A stretch of DNA of 64,000 nt, taken from positions 1,559,001-1,623,000 of the forward strand of contig NZ_CP062252.1 of NCBI RefSeq assembly GCF_014863605.1, read 5' to 3'. Below, one piece after another: positions 1 to 8,061 of this stretch. The DNA comes from Pseudomonas allokribbensis (lineage in GTDB: Bacteria; Pseudomonadota; Gammaproteobacteria; Pseudomonadales; Pseudomonadaceae). The translations under genes were made by a program, and so were the position numbers. Within the stretch, counting starts at the first letter, position 1. Each line of letters begins with the position of its first letter. The notes beneath the pieces are model-generated. The model did no database searches. It was not told the origin of the DNA and saw nothing but the letters and a program-made list of their open reading frames with translations.

Positions 1-205
1 GCGTGTCGTCGACGTGGGATTCGACAGTGTCGGTGTCATCCAGCACGGCCGCGACGCCACCCTGGGCCCAATAGGTCGAACCGTTGGCGAGATCGCCCTT
101 GCTCAATACGGCGATGCGCAAGTGACCGGGCAGGGTCAGCGCGAGACTCAAACCGGCAGCGCCGCTGCCAATCACCAGAACATCGTGTTGAAACTGTTGG
201 CTCAT
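1..205 (-). CDS. nadB: L-aspartate oxidase, N-terminal part (runs off the window)
   Basis: Only the first 68 codons are present; the gene continues beyond the left edge. The translation starts [23 protein letters not shown], which contains the FAD-binding GxGxxG dinucleotide motif (GSGAAG, about residues 13-18), followed by the STYWAQGG stretch typical of L-aspartate oxidase and the succinate dehydrogenase flavoprotein family. NadB oxidises L-aspartate to iminoaspartate, the first step of de novo NAD synthesis. It is divergent from algU, the usual Pseudomonas arrangement, which supports NadB over other flavoproteins of the family. Confidence 0.9.
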   Translation of the reverse strand, partial: MSQQFQHDVLVIGSGAAGLSLALTLPGHLRIAVLSKGDLANGSTYWAQGGVAAVLDDTDTVESHVDDT

Positions 206-483
206 TTCAGGATTCCGCTCAAAGCGACCCGGGTCGGGGTTGGCGCAAGACAGGCGGATGGGCGAGTCGAGACAGCCACACAGCCCACTAGTATATAGAG
301 GGGTGGGGCGGCACAATAGCCGGGCCGATATGGCATTGTGAAACTACCGTGACGGAAAAATACGGAAGCTTTGTCGGATGTTTTTTTCGCCGGTTTTGGG
401 AAAAAGCGACTGTATCGCAGATGAAACATGCTTTTTCCGCTCACGGTTGCCCAATGTCGGCGTGGCGCGTCTATAAATATTTG

Positions 484-510
484 GAACTTTTGCCAGAGGG
501 CCAAGATCAA
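484..510 (+). promoter_or_regulatory. Possible upstream AlgU-type promoter of algU
   Basis: GAACTT at 484-489 is followed after 17 bases by TCAA at 507-510. This fits the AlgU/RpoE pattern GAACTT-N16/17-TCtgA in the -35 box and partly in the -10 box. It lies about 250 bases before the algU start. P. aeruginosa algU is known to have more than one AlgU-dependent promoter, so a distal copy is plausible but unproven. Confidence 0.4.
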
Positions 511-677
511 TAGACAGTTGCCCGAAACAAGGGACAGTGTCGGCTTCAATGCGGAACCTGCGGTTGGGTTCTAGCCGGCGAGCCGATTAAAAGATTATTC
601 GCGCAGCCGGTTTATCCCGCGCTGCGTTTTTCGTGCGTGCCAAATCAGAGCCCGCAGGAAACTTGCTTGGAGGGGGA

Positions 678-703
678 GAACTTTTGCGAAAAGCCCGAGT
701 CTA
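678..703 (+). promoter_or_regulatory. AlgU-dependent (sigma-E type) promoter of algU
   Basis: GAACTT at 678-683, a 16-base spacer, then TCTA at 700-703, in the correct orientation about 60 bases before the algU start codon. This is a near-perfect extracytoplasmic-function promoter and implies positive autoregulation of algU, as known in P. aeruginosa and for E. coli rpoE. Confidence 0.75.
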
Positions 704-763
704 TGTTTGCAAGTCCGGTCGTTTAGTCATGCAAGCTTCCTCCGAGTTTATCGAGGAGTGTTC

Positions 764-1345
764 ATGCTAACCCAGGAAGAGGATCAGCAGCTGGTCGAGC
801 GCGTTCAGCGCGGTGACAAGCGAGCTTTCGATCTGCTCGTGTTGAAGTATCAACACAAAATTCTCGGGTTGATCGTGCGTTTCGTGCACGACACCCATGA
901 AGCCCAGGATGTTGCTCAAGAAGCCTTTATCAAGGCTTACCGGGCACTAGGAAATTTCCGCGGAGACAGTGCGTTTTATACGTGGCTTTACCGCATCGCC
1001 ATCAACACGGCGAAAAACTATCTGGTTTCACGCGGCCGCCGGCCGCCGGATAGCGATGTCAGTTCTGAAGATGCAGAGTTCTATGACGGCGATCACGGCC
1101 TGAAGGATCTCGAATCTCCTGAACGCGCATTGCTGCGGGATGAGATCGAAGGCACCGTCCATCGAACCATTCAGCAACTGCCAGAGGATTTGCGCACGGC
1201 TTTAACTTTGCGCGAATTCGACGGTCTGAGTTACGAGGACATCGCGAGCGTCATGCAATGTCCGGTTGGTACCGTGCGCTCCCGGATTTTCCGCGCCCGG
1301 GAGGCCATCGATAAAGCCCTGCAGCCGTTGTTGCAGGAAAACTAA
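764..1345 (+). CDS. algU: RNA polymerase sigma factor AlgU (RpoE/sigma-22)
   Basis: The 193-residue ECF sigma factor has the same length as P. aeruginosa AlgU. Region 2 covers about residues 20-90 (RAFDLLVLKYQHKI, then the DVAQEAFIKAYRAL core-binding helix and the FYTWLYRIAINTAKN promoter-melting segment). Region 4 is about 133-185 with the helix-turn-helix GLSYEDIASVMQCPVGTVRSRIFRAR. ATG 764 is preceded by GAGGAG at about 753-758; an in-frame upstream extension has no comparable site. AlgU directs the envelope-stress, alginate and osmotic-stress regulon and is held at the inner membrane by MucA, encoded next. An AlgU-type promoter lies just upstream. Confidence 0.97.
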   Translation: MLTQEEDQQLVERVQRGDKRAFDLLVLKYQHKILGLIVRFVHDTHEAQDVAQEAFIKAYRALGNFRGDSAFYTWLYRIAINTAKNYLVSRGRRPPDSDVSSEDAEFYDGDHGLKDLESPERALLRDEIEGTVHRTIQQLPEDLRTALTLREFDGLSYEDIASVMQCPVGTVRSRIFRAREAIDKALQPLLQEN

Positions 1346-1376
1346 AGACAGCGGCGACAGCCAAGAGAGGAACGCC

Positions 1377-1964
1377 ATGAGTCGTGAAGCCCTGCAGGAA
1401 TCGCTGTCCGCAGTGATGGATAACGAAGCGGACGAACTGGAATTGCGTCGGGTGCTCAATGCACTGGACGATGTTGAAACCCGTGAAACCTGGGCTCGTT
1501 ATCAGATCGCTCGGGCAGCCATGCACAAGGATCTGCTGCTTCCACGGCTGGATCTCGCTGCGGCAGTGTCTGCTGCGCTGGAAGACGAAGCCACTCCAGC
1601 CAAAGTGTCCCGCGGTCCATGGCGCAGCCTGGGTCGTCTGGCCGTTGCAGCCTCGGTGACCGTTGCCGTTCTGGCGGGTGTTCGTCTGTATAACCACGAC
1701 GAAATTGCCGGTGTTGAACTGGCGCAGCAATCCAATCAGCCTGCATTGGCCGTTCCTCAAGTCAAAGGCCCGGCTGTATTGGCAGGCTACAATGAGAGTT
1801 CGGAAGCCACCGGCCCTATGGCCAATGGTGTGCTGCAAGGCCAGCCAGGCTGGCACGATCAGCGTCTACCAGGTTACCTGCGCCAACACGCTCAACAAGC
1901 TGCGCTGAAAGGTACTGAAAGCGCATTGCCTTACGCGCGTGCAGCAAGCCTGGAAAACCGTTAA
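1377..1964 (+). CDS. mucA: Anti-sigma factor MucA (RseA family)
   Basis: 195 residues, one more than P. aeruginosa MucA. The N-terminal cytoplasmic domain (about 1-80, beginning MSREALQESLSAVMDNEADELE) binds AlgU. A single membrane segment follows at about 85-103 (LGRLAVAASVTVAVLAGVRLY), then a periplasmic tail that MucB protects and that regulated proteolysis removes under stress. AGAGAGGAA sits just before the ATG. No truncation is visible, so this strain should be non-mucoid by default, unlike cystic-fibrosis mucA mutants. It is 31 bases downstream of algU and surely cotranscribed. Confidence 0.96.
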   Translation: MSREALQESLSAVMDNEADELELRRVLNALDDVETRETWARYQIARAAMHKDLLLPRLDLAAAVSAALEDEATPAKVSRGPWRSLGRLAVAASVTVAVLAGVRLYNHDEIAGVELAQQSNQPALAVPQVKGPAVLAGYNESSEATGPMANGVLQGQPGWHDQRLPGYLRQHAQQAALKGTESALPYARAASLENR

Positions 1965-1972
1965 GGAGGATC

Positions 1973-2935
1973 ATGCGCGCCATACCTCTACTTTCGCTTC
2001 TGCTCAGTGGCTGGTTCATCGTTCCAGCCCACGCCGACGAGGCCCAGGACTGGCTGACCCGTCTGGGCCAGGCCGAGCAGCAGCAAAGCTTTCACGGCAC
2101 ATTCGTTTACGAGCGTAACGGTAGTTTCTCTACCCATAACATCTGGCATCGTGTCCAGAATGGTCAGGTCCGCGAGCGTTTGCTTCAGCTCGACGGCTCG
2201 GCTCAGGAAGTCGTGCGCGTTGATGGGCATACTCAATGCGTCAGCGGCACCCTGATTGCGGGACTGGGGGACTCTCCCAACTCTGCCGCTCGTCCTCTTG
2301 ATCCTCAAAAGCTGAAGAATTGGTATGACCTTGCCGTCATCGGCAAGTCGCGTGTGGCCGGGCGTGAGGCGGTGATCGTGTCGCTGACGCCGCGCGATCA
2401 GCATCGCTATGGATTCGAGCTGCATCTGGACAAGGAAACGGGGTTGCCGCTCAAGTCGTTGCTGCTCAACGACAACGGGCAGTTGCTTGAAAGGTTCCAG
2501 TTCACTCGACTGGAGACCTCTGAGGTTCCGTCCGACAAGGATCTCCAGGCCGATTCCGATTGCAAGCCTGTGAACCTTGAAGGCGACAAGGCTTCTGCCG
2601 TCAAGACCGCTCAGGTCTGGCGCTCTGACTGGCTGCCTCCTGGCTTTGAACTCACCAGCAGTTCTTCGCACAAGGATCCCGAGACCAAGACGCAGGTCAA
2701 CAGCCTGCTGTATGACGATGGTCTGGCGCGTTTCTCTGTATTCCTCGAGCCGTTGAACGGTGCAACTGTCACCGATACCCGGACTCAGTTGGGCCCTACC
2801 GTTGCCGTATCCCGTCGCTTGACCACGCCTCAAGGTGAAGTGATGGTGACGGTTGTCGGCGAGATTCCAATCGGCACCGCTGAGCGGATTGCCTTGTCGA
2901 TACGCAATGATGGCGCTGCAACCAGCAAGCAGTGA
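1973..2935 (+). CDS. mucB: Periplasmic sigma-factor regulatory protein MucB (RseB)
   Basis: 320 residues. A signal peptide is clear (MRAIPLLSLLLSGWFIVPAHA, cleavage about 22). The rest is the two-domain RseB fold: a large lipoprotein-carrier-like domain (about 25-210) and a smaller C-terminal domain (about 220-310). MucB binds the periplasmic part of MucA, shields it from site-1 protease and responds to mislocalised lipopolysaccharide. It starts 8 bases after the mucA stop with AAGGAGG immediately before the ATG. A strong hairpin terminator follows the gene, so mucD may be largely a separate unit. Confidence 0.95.
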   Translation: MRAIPLLSLLLSGWFIVPAHADEAQDWLTRLGQAEQQQSFHGTFVYERNGSFSTHNIWHRVQNGQVRERLLQLDGSAQEVVRVDGHTQCVSGTLIAGLGDSPNSAARPLDPQKLKNWYDLAVIGKSRVAGREAVIVSLTPRDQHRYGFELHLDKETGLPLKSLLLNDNGQLLERFQFTRLETSEVPSDKDLQADSDCKPVNLEGDKASAVKTAQVWRSDWLPPGFELTSSSSHKDPETKTQVNSLLYDDGLARFSVFLEPLNGATVTDTRTQLGPTVAVSRRLTTPQGEVMVTVVGEIPIGTAERIALSIRNDGAATSKQ

Positions 2936-3023
2936 GCTGATTCCAGCTGTTTCCACCTCGTTTTCGAGACGTGAAATGTTTGCTGAGCATTTTCATTTGC
3001 AAATAATCCGAAAATTTTTTATA

Positions 3024-3060
3024 GGTCAGAGCCTCACGGCTCTGGCCTTGTTTTGTTGTT
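3024..3060 (+). terminator. Rho-independent terminator or attenuator after mucB
   Basis: A 10-bp stem (GGTCAGAGCC / GGCTCTGGCC, one G-T pair) with loop TCAC at 3024-3047 is followed by the T-rich TTGTTTTGTTGTT to 3060. It lies 88 bases after the mucB stop and 83 bases before mucD, where P. aeruginosa carries mucC. Confidence 0.8.
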
Positions 3061-3142
3061 CCCGGAACAAAAATGCCGGCCTGTAGTTCCCGGTGTTCCT
3101 TGCTCCATATCGCTTAACCCTGCTCGTCGTAACGGGAGCTGT

Positions 3143-4591
3143 ATGTCGATACCAAGCTTGAAGTCTTATCTCTCCATCGTCGCCACCGTGCTGGTGCTCG
3201 GTCAGGCTGTTCCTGCAGCCCAGGCGGCTGAAGCGGCCAGCCCGGCCAACCTGCCGGATTTCACCCAGTTGGTCGAACAGGCCTCGCCTGCGGTGGTGAA
3301 CATCAGTACCACGCAAAAGCTGCCGGATCGCAAAGTGAACCAGCAGATGCCGGACCTGGAAGGCTTGCCGCCGATGCTGCGCGAGTTCTTCGAGCGCGGG
3401 ATGCCGCCACAACAACGTTCTCCGCGTGGTGATCGCCAGCGTGAGGCGCAATCGTTGGGTTCGGGCTTCATCATCTCGCCGGATGGCTACATCCTGACCA
3501 ACAACCACGTGATTGCCGACGCTGACGAAATCCTCGTTCGTCTGGCGGATCGCAGTGAAATGAAAGCCAAGCTGATCGGCACCGACCCACGCTCCGACGT
3601 GGCCCTGCTGAAAATCGAAGGCAAGGATCTGCCAGTACTCAAACTCGGCAAATCCCAGGATCTGAAAGCAGGCCAGTGGGTCGTGGCGATCGGCTCGCCG
3701 TTCGGCTTCGATCACACGGTGACCCAGGGCATCGTCAGCGCCGTTGGTCGCAGCCTGCCAAACGAAAACTATGTGCCGTTCATTCAGACCGACGTGCCGA
3801 TCAACCCGGGCAACTCCGGTGGTCCGCTGTTCAACCTGAACGGTGAAGTGGTGGGGATCAACTCGCAGATCTACACCCGTTCCGGTGGCTTCATGGGCGT
3901 TTCGTTCGCCATTCCGATCGACGTTGCCATGGACGTATCCAACCAGCTGAAAAGCGGTGGCAAGGTCAGCCGTGGCTGGCTGGGTGTGGTCATTCAGGAA
4001 GTGAACAAGGATCTGGCCGAGTCGTTCGGTCTGGAAAAACCGGCCGGTGCGCTGGTGGCGCAGATCCAGGATGACGGTCCGGCAGCCAAGGGCGGCCTGC
4101 AAGTAGGTGACGTGATCCTGAGCATGAACGGTCAGCCGATCGTCATGTCCGCTGACCTTCCTCATCTGGTCGGCGCGCTGAAGGCTGGTGCCAAGGCCAA
4201 TCTGGAAGTGATTCGTGAAGGCAAGCGCAAGAATGTCGAGCTGACGGTCGGCGCGATTCCTGACGAAGACAAGGAGCTGGATGCCCTGCCGAAGTCCGGT
4301 GTCGAGACCAACAGCAATCGTCTGGGTGTTTCGGTCGCTGAGCTGTCTGCCGAGCAGAAGAAAACCTACGACCTCAAGGGCGGTGTGGTGATCAAGGAAG
4401 TGCAGGACGGTCCTGCCGCCCTGATCGGCTTGCAGCCAGGCGATATCATCACTCACCTGAACAACCAGGCCATTGGTTCGGCCAAGGAGTTCTCCGAGAT
4501 CGCCAAGGCACTGCCGAAGAATCGCTCCGTGTCGATGCGGGTTCTGCGTCAGGGTCGTGCCAGCTTCATCACGTTCAAGCTGGCTGAATGA
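3143..4591 (+). CDS. mucD: Periplasmic serine protease MucD (DegP/HtrA family)
   Basis: 482 residues. A signal peptide ends around residue 28 (VPAAQAAEA). The trypsin-like domain has the complete catalytic triad His122 (TNNHVIAD), Asp152 (DPRSDVALL) and Ser225 (GNSGGPL). Two PDZ domains follow (about 265-360 and 385-475). MucD degrades misfolded envelope proteins and dampens AlgU activation. ATG 3143 has GGGAG upstream and gives a normal signal peptide; the in-frame extension upstream does not. The mucC gene usually found before it in P. aeruginosa is absent. Confidence 0.96.
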   Translation: MSIPSLKSYLSIVATVLVLGQAVPAAQAAEAASPANLPDFTQLVEQASPAVVNISTTQKLPDRKVNQQMPDLEGLPPMLREFFERGMPPQQRSPRGDRQREAQSLGSGFIISPDGYILTNNHVIADADEILVRLADRSEMKAKLIGTDPRSDVALLKIEGKDLPVLKLGKSQDLKAGQWVVAIGSPFGFDHTVTQGIVSAVGRSLPNENYVPFIQTDVPINPGNSGGPLFNLNGEVVGINSQIYTRSGGFMGVSFAIPIDVAMDVSNQLKSGGKVSRGWLGVVIQEVNKDLAESFGLEKPAGALVAQIQDDGPAAKGGLQVGDVILSMNGQPIVMSADLPHLVGALKAGAKANLEVIREGKRKNVELTVGAIPDEDKELDALPKSGVETNSNRLGVSVAELSAEQKKTYDLKGGVVIKEVQDGPAALIGLQPGDIITHLNNQAIGSAKEFSEIAKALPKNRSVSMRVLRQGRASFITFKLAE

Positions 4592-4613
4592 TTCAATAGC
4601 GGTTGAGTAAAAG

Positions 4614-4642
4614 AAAACCGCCTCGAAAGAGGCGGTTTTTTT
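4614..4642. terminator. Bidirectional rho-independent terminator between mucD and bepA
   Basis: Stem AAAACCGCCTC / GAGGCGGTTTT with a GAAA tetraloop, T-run on the plus strand and A-run before it. It lies between convergent mucD and bepA and can serve both. Confidence 0.92.
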
Positions 4643-4669
4643 GTGTCCGGCGTTTTTCCTGGATCAGGC

Positions 4670-6103
4670 TTATCCCATCATGTCCTTGATCATGCGTTCC
4701 TGCTCCATCAGCTCGCGCTGACGAGCATCGATACGCGATGACAACGGGAAGTTGCTGCCAGCCTTGCGTTTGGCGAAGTCCAGTTGCTGGATGGCCTGAC
4801 GATAATCCCCAACCAGCGCGAAGTACTCGGCGCGAGCTTGATGCAGGCCGATGATATTGCCTGACAGACCGCGCGTTTCAGCCACCTGATACCAGACGTC
4901 CGGATCGTCCGGGCGCGATTTCAACAGGCCTTCCAGGGCTTTTTCCGCATCGGCGGTGCGATTCTGTTTCAGTAACAGATCGACTCGCACCTGATTCAAC
5001 GGGTAGTTGCCCGGATACTGCGTCAGCATGCGGTCGACCCGCGACTGCGCCTCCGCCAGGCGATTGTTGGTGATATCCAGATCGACCTGCGCGAGGTTGA
5101 AGATGATCTCGTTTGGCGATCTCTCCAGCAGTTGCTTGAGATTCTCCCGCGCCTCATTCAACTGGCCACCCTTGATCTGGGCGATCGCCAGGCCGTAACG
5201 GGCCACGTCGTTTTTCGGGTTCTCATCCAGCTGTGCACGGAAACGCTTGGCGCCAAGGCCTGGGGTTTCCTCGTAGATCAGTTGCACCCGCGCGCGAATC
5301 AGTTGATAGCGCACGCTGTCTTCGATCCCGCCGGGTTTGGCCTGCTCGGCACGGTTGCGGGTGTCGGCGATCCGCGATTCGGTCACCGGGTGAGTCAGCA
5401 GGAATTCCGGCGGCTTGGCGTCGTAGCGGTACTGGCGCATCAGGCGTTCGAACATGGTCGGCATGGAACGCGGGTCGTAACCGGCCTTTTCCAGGTTGAG
5501 GATGCCGATGCGGTCGGCTTCCTGTTCGTTCTGGCGCGAGAAGGTCCGTTGCGACTGGATCGCTGCGGCCTGGGTGCCCGCGATGGTCGCGATCCCGGCC
5601 TCACCGCCACCGGCGGCCGCAATGACGATCCCGGCCAGCAACGCGGCCATCATCGGCACCTGCATCCGCTGGGACGCCTCGACGCCTCGGGCGAAGTGAC
5701 GTTGGGACAAGTGAGCCAGTTCGTGAGCCAGTACCGAGGCATATTCACCTTCGGTCTGGGCATTGAGGAACAGGCCGCCGTTGACCCCGACAATCCCGCC
5801 CGGTGCCGCGAAGGCGTTGAGTTGCGGGCTGTTGATCAGGATGAATTCCAGGCGTCGGTCGTTGACCTGGCTGGTTTCCACCAGTTTATAGACGCTGGAC
5901 TCGACGTAGTCCTTGAGCTGTGGATCGTTGAGCTGTGAAACCTGGCTGCGCAGCAGCGCCAACCACGCGCGGCCCAGTTGGTATTCCTGTTGTGGCGAGA
6001 CGATGGCAGAGCTGGCGTCACCGAGTGACGGCAGGTCGTCGGCAAAGCCCGGTGAGGCGAGCAGGCAAGCGAGCGTCAGCAGGGTAGGGCGCAAAAATGT
6101 CAT
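4670..6103 (-). CDS. bepA: Periplasmic M48 metalloprotease/chaperone with TPR repeats, BepA-like
   Basis: 477 residues from ATG 6103. A signal peptide is followed by a mature start at about ADDLPSLGD. The zincin motif HELAH is at 127-131 (VLAHELAHLSQRH), with the third ligand in the NEQEADRIG segment. The C-terminal half (about 300-470) is tetratricopeptide repeats. BepA supports assembly or degradation of outer-membrane proteins, notably LptD. In E. coli bepA also lies beside perM with bcp and gcvR nearby, which backs the name. A TTG seven codons upstream is the alternative start; ATG 6103 has TAAGG upstream and gives the cleaner signal peptide. Confidence 0.88.
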   Translation of the reverse strand: MTFLRPTLLTLACLLASPGFADDLPSLGDASSAIVSPQQEYQLGRAWLALLRSQVSQLNDPQLKDYVESSVYKLVETSQVNDRRLEFILINSPQLNAFAAPGGIVGVNGGLFLNAQTEGEYASVLAHELAHLSQRHFARGVEASQRMQVPMMAALLAGIVIAAAGGGEAGIATIAGTQAAAIQSQRTFSRQNEQEADRIGILNLEKAGYDPRSMPTMFERLMRQYRYDAKPPEFLLTHPVTESRIADTRNRAEQAKPGGIEDSVRYQLIRARVQLIYEETPGLGAKRFRAQLDENPKNDVARYGLAIAQIKGGQLNEARENLKQLLERSPNEIIFNLAQVDLDITNNRLAEAQSRVDRMLTQYPGNYPLNQVRVDLLLKQNRTADAEKALEGLLKSRPDDPDVWYQVAETRGLSGNIIGLHQARAEYFALVGDYRQAIQQLDFAKRKAGSNFPLSSRIDARQRELMEQERMIKDMMG

Positions 6104-6200
6104 GCACAAAGCCTTAGTCGACAAAGACCTTACTGTAGCCGGACACCGGGCTTGCGACCAGATATTCTAGGCAGCCTGACCCTCTGAACCGGAGTAACGC

Positions 6201-6440
6201 ATGACCGACGCTGTAGCCCATGACTGTGAACTGGACGCCAGCGGCCTGAATTGCCCGTTGCCGTTGCTCAAGGCCAAGATGGAACTGAACAAGCTGCCCA
6301 GCGGCGCGGTACTCAAGGTGATCGCCACTGACGCCGGCTCGCAACGCGACTTCCGCACCTTTGCCCGGTTGGCCGGTCATACGCTGCTGCGTGAAGAAGA
6401 CGAGGCGGGCGTCTACCGTTACTGGTTGAAAAAAGCCTGA
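6201..6440 (+). CDS. TusA-family sulfur carrier protein (SirA/YhhP-like)
   Basis: 79 residues, the whole TusA fold. The conserved NCPLPLLKAK segment (Cys about 19 in a CPxP motif) is the persulfide-carrying site; the C-terminal half (GHTLLREEDEAGVYRYWLKK) is also typical. Family members pass sulfur from cysteine desulfurases to tRNA thiolation or other sulfur pathways. GGAG at 6191-6194 precedes the ATG. It lies directly upstream of perM, 32 bases away, and is divergent from bepA. Several TusA paralogues occur in Pseudomonas, so I do not assign tusA itself. Confidence 0.88.
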   Translation: MTDAVAHDCELDASGLNCPLPLLKAKMELNKLPSGAVLKVIATDAGSQRDFRTFARLAGHTLLREEDEAGVYRYWLKKA

Positions 6441-6472
6441 AACCGACAGCGTAAAAGACCTAAGGATTATTG

Positions 6473-7543
6473 ATGTTCAAAGTGTTACGCGACTGGATTC
6501 AGCGCTACTTTTCCGATGAGGAAGCCGTGGTGCTGGCGGTGTTGTTGTTTCTCGCCTTCACCGCCGTGCTTACCCTTGGCGGAATGCTCGCGCCCGTGCT
6601 GGCGGGGATGGTGCTGGCGTACCTGATGCAGGGGCTGGTGGTTACCCTGGAGCGTCTGCGCATGCCTGGTGGCGCAGCGGTGGGGCTGGTGTTTGCGCTG
6701 TTCATGGGCGTGCTGATGCTGTTCATCGTCGTGGTGTTGCCGCTGCTCTGGCATCAATTGATCACGTTGTTCAACGAGCTACCGGGCATGCTCGCCAAGT
6801 GGCAATCGCTGCTGTTGCTGCTGCCGGAGCGCTATCCACATCTGGTGTCCGACGAGCAGGTGCTGCAAGCCATCGAAGCAGCGCGCGGCGAGATCGGTAA
6901 ATTCGGCCAGTGGGCGCTGACGTTCTCGTTGTCGAGCCTGCCGCTGCTGGTAAACATCATGATCTACCTGGTCCTGGTGCCGATCCTGGTGTTCTTCTTC
7001 CTCAAGGATCGGGTAATGATCGGCGAGTGGGTGCGCGGCTATTTGCCACGCGAGCGGGCGCTGATCACCCGGGTTGCCGAGGAAATGAACCGACAGATCG
7101 CCAACTACATTCGTGGCAAGGTCATCGAGATCGTGATCTGTGGCGGGGTGACCTACATCGCCTTCGTCGCCCTCGGGCTGAACTACGCGGCGCTGCTGGC
7201 GTTGCTGGTGGGCGTGTCGGTGGTGGTGCCGTATGTCGGGGCGGTGGTGGTGACTGTGCCGGTGATGCTGATTGCACTGTTCCAGTGGGGCTGGAGTGAT
7301 CAGTTCATCTATCTGATGGCGGTCTACGGGATCATCCAGACGCTGGACGGCAACGTGCTGGTGCCGTTGCTGTTTTCCGAAGCGGTCAATCTGCACCCGG
7401 TGGCGATCATCTGCGCGGTGCTGTTGTTCGGCGGGTTGTGGGGCTTCTGGGGCGTGTTCTTCGCGATTCCGCTGGCGACGCTGTTCAAGGCTGTGCTTGA
7501 TGCGTGGCCGCGCAAGGAGCCGGTGGTGGCGCCGCTACTCTGA
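6473..7543 (+). CDS. perM: AI-2E family (PerM) inner-membrane transporter
   Basis: 356 residues with about seven or eight membrane segments: two near the N-terminus (about 20-60), one at about 70-90, a long cytoplasmic stretch, then a cluster at about 155-340. The C-terminal GFWGVFFAIPLATLFKAVLDAWP is the family signature. The AI-2E group includes the autoinducer exporter TqsA and Na+/H+ antiporters; the substrate of PerM is uncertain. AAGGA at 6462-6466 supports ATG 6473. Synteny with bepA and bcp matches E. coli. Confidence 0.85.
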   Translation: MFKVLRDWIQRYFSDEEAVVLAVLLFLAFTAVLTLGGMLAPVLAGMVLAYLMQGLVVTLERLRMPGGAAVGLVFALFMGVLMLFIVVVLPLLWHQLITLFNELPGMLAKWQSLLLLLPERYPHLVSDEQVLQAIEAARGEIGKFGQWALTFSLSSLPLLVNIMIYLVLVPILVFFFLKDRVMIGEWVRGYLPRERALITRVAEEMNRQIANYIRGKVIEIVICGGVTYIAFVALGLNYAALLALLVGVSVVVPYVGAVVVTVPVMLIALFQWGWSDQFIYLMAVYGIIQTLDGNVLVPLLFSEAVNLHPVAIICAVLLFGGLWGFWGVFFAIPLATLFKAVLDAWPRKEPVVAPLL

Positions 7544-7549
7544 AAGCGA

Positions 7550-7573
7550 TTCGGCGCCCGCAAGGGCGCCGAA
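7550..7573. terminator. Hairpin between convergent perM and bcp
   Basis: A perfect 10-bp G/C-rich stem TTCGGCGCCC / GGGCGCCGAA with loop GCAA. No strong T-run on either side, so it is probably a weak bidirectional terminator or 3'-end stabiliser. Confidence 0.6.
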
Positions 7574-7577
7574 AGGA

Positions 7578-8051
7578 TCAGGCCTTGTTCAGCGCCTGAG
7601 CAGCAGCCAAAACTGCATCAACGTGGCCTGGCACCTTCACGCCGCGCCATTCCTGGCGCAGTACGCCATTCTTGTCGATCAGGAACGTGCTGCGATCCAC
7701 GCCCATATATTCCTTGCCGTAGAGTTTTTTCAGCTTGATCACATCGAACAGCTGGCAGACGGCTTCGTCCTTGTCGCTGATCAGCTCGAACGGAAACTCC
7801 TGCTTGCACTTGAAGTTCTCGTGGGACTTCAGGCTGTCGCGGGAGATGCCGAAGATTTCCGTGTTGGCAGCCTTGAACGCCGCGTACTGATCACGAAAGC
7901 CCTGACCTTCAGTGGTGCAGCCCGGGGTGCTGTCCTTCGGGTAGAAGTAGATCACCACTTGCTTGCCCTTGAGGGCCGAAAGGCTGACGGTCTGCCCGCT
8001 GGTGGCGGGCGCTTCGAAATCGGCAACCGGTTGATCGATAGCTACGGCCAT
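7578..8051 (-). CDS. bcp: Thiol peroxidase Bcp (peroxiredoxin Q)
   Basis: 157 residues, one thioredoxin-fold domain. The peroxidatic cysteine is Cys45 in YFYPKDSTPGCTTEG. E. coli Bcp has its resolving cysteine five residues later, but position 50 here is Gln. A second cysteine, Cys82 (ENFKCKQEF), sits where the alpha-3 type PrxQ enzymes such as Xanthomonas PrxQ have the resolving residue, so it is probably an atypical two-cysteine enzyme. It reduces hydrogen peroxide and organic hydroperoxides in the cytoplasm. It follows gcvR after 10 bases, as in E. coli. Confidence 0.94.
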   Translation of the reverse strand: MAVAIDQPVADFEAPATSGQTVSLSALKGKQVVIYFYPKDSTPGCTTEGQGFRDQYAAFKAANTEIFGISRDSLKSHENFKCKQEFPFELISDKDEAVCQLFDVIKLKKLYGKEYMGVDRSTFLIDKNGVLRQEWRGVKVPGHVDAVLAAAQALNKA

Positions 8052-8061
8052 GAAAGCTTCC

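Larger units (their letters stand above)
206..763. other. Intergenic region between nadB and algU, 558 bases
   Basis: No convincing gene lies here. The half next to algU carries two matches to the extracytoplasmic-stress promoter pattern (GAACTT then TC-A), listed separately. The half next to nadB must hold the nadB promoter, but I cannot pick it out. A-rich and T-rich stretches are commoner here than in the flanking genes, as expected for a regulatory region. Confidence 0.6.

Noticed and set aside
14..298. Plus-strand frame at the left edge
   Set aside because: It is antisense to nadB, whose FAD motif and reading frame are clear; no independent support.
3026..4456. A long minus-strand frame antisense to mucD
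   Set aside because: Same reason; the plus-strand mucD has all catalytic residues and a signal peptide, and the antisense frame has no recognisable domain.
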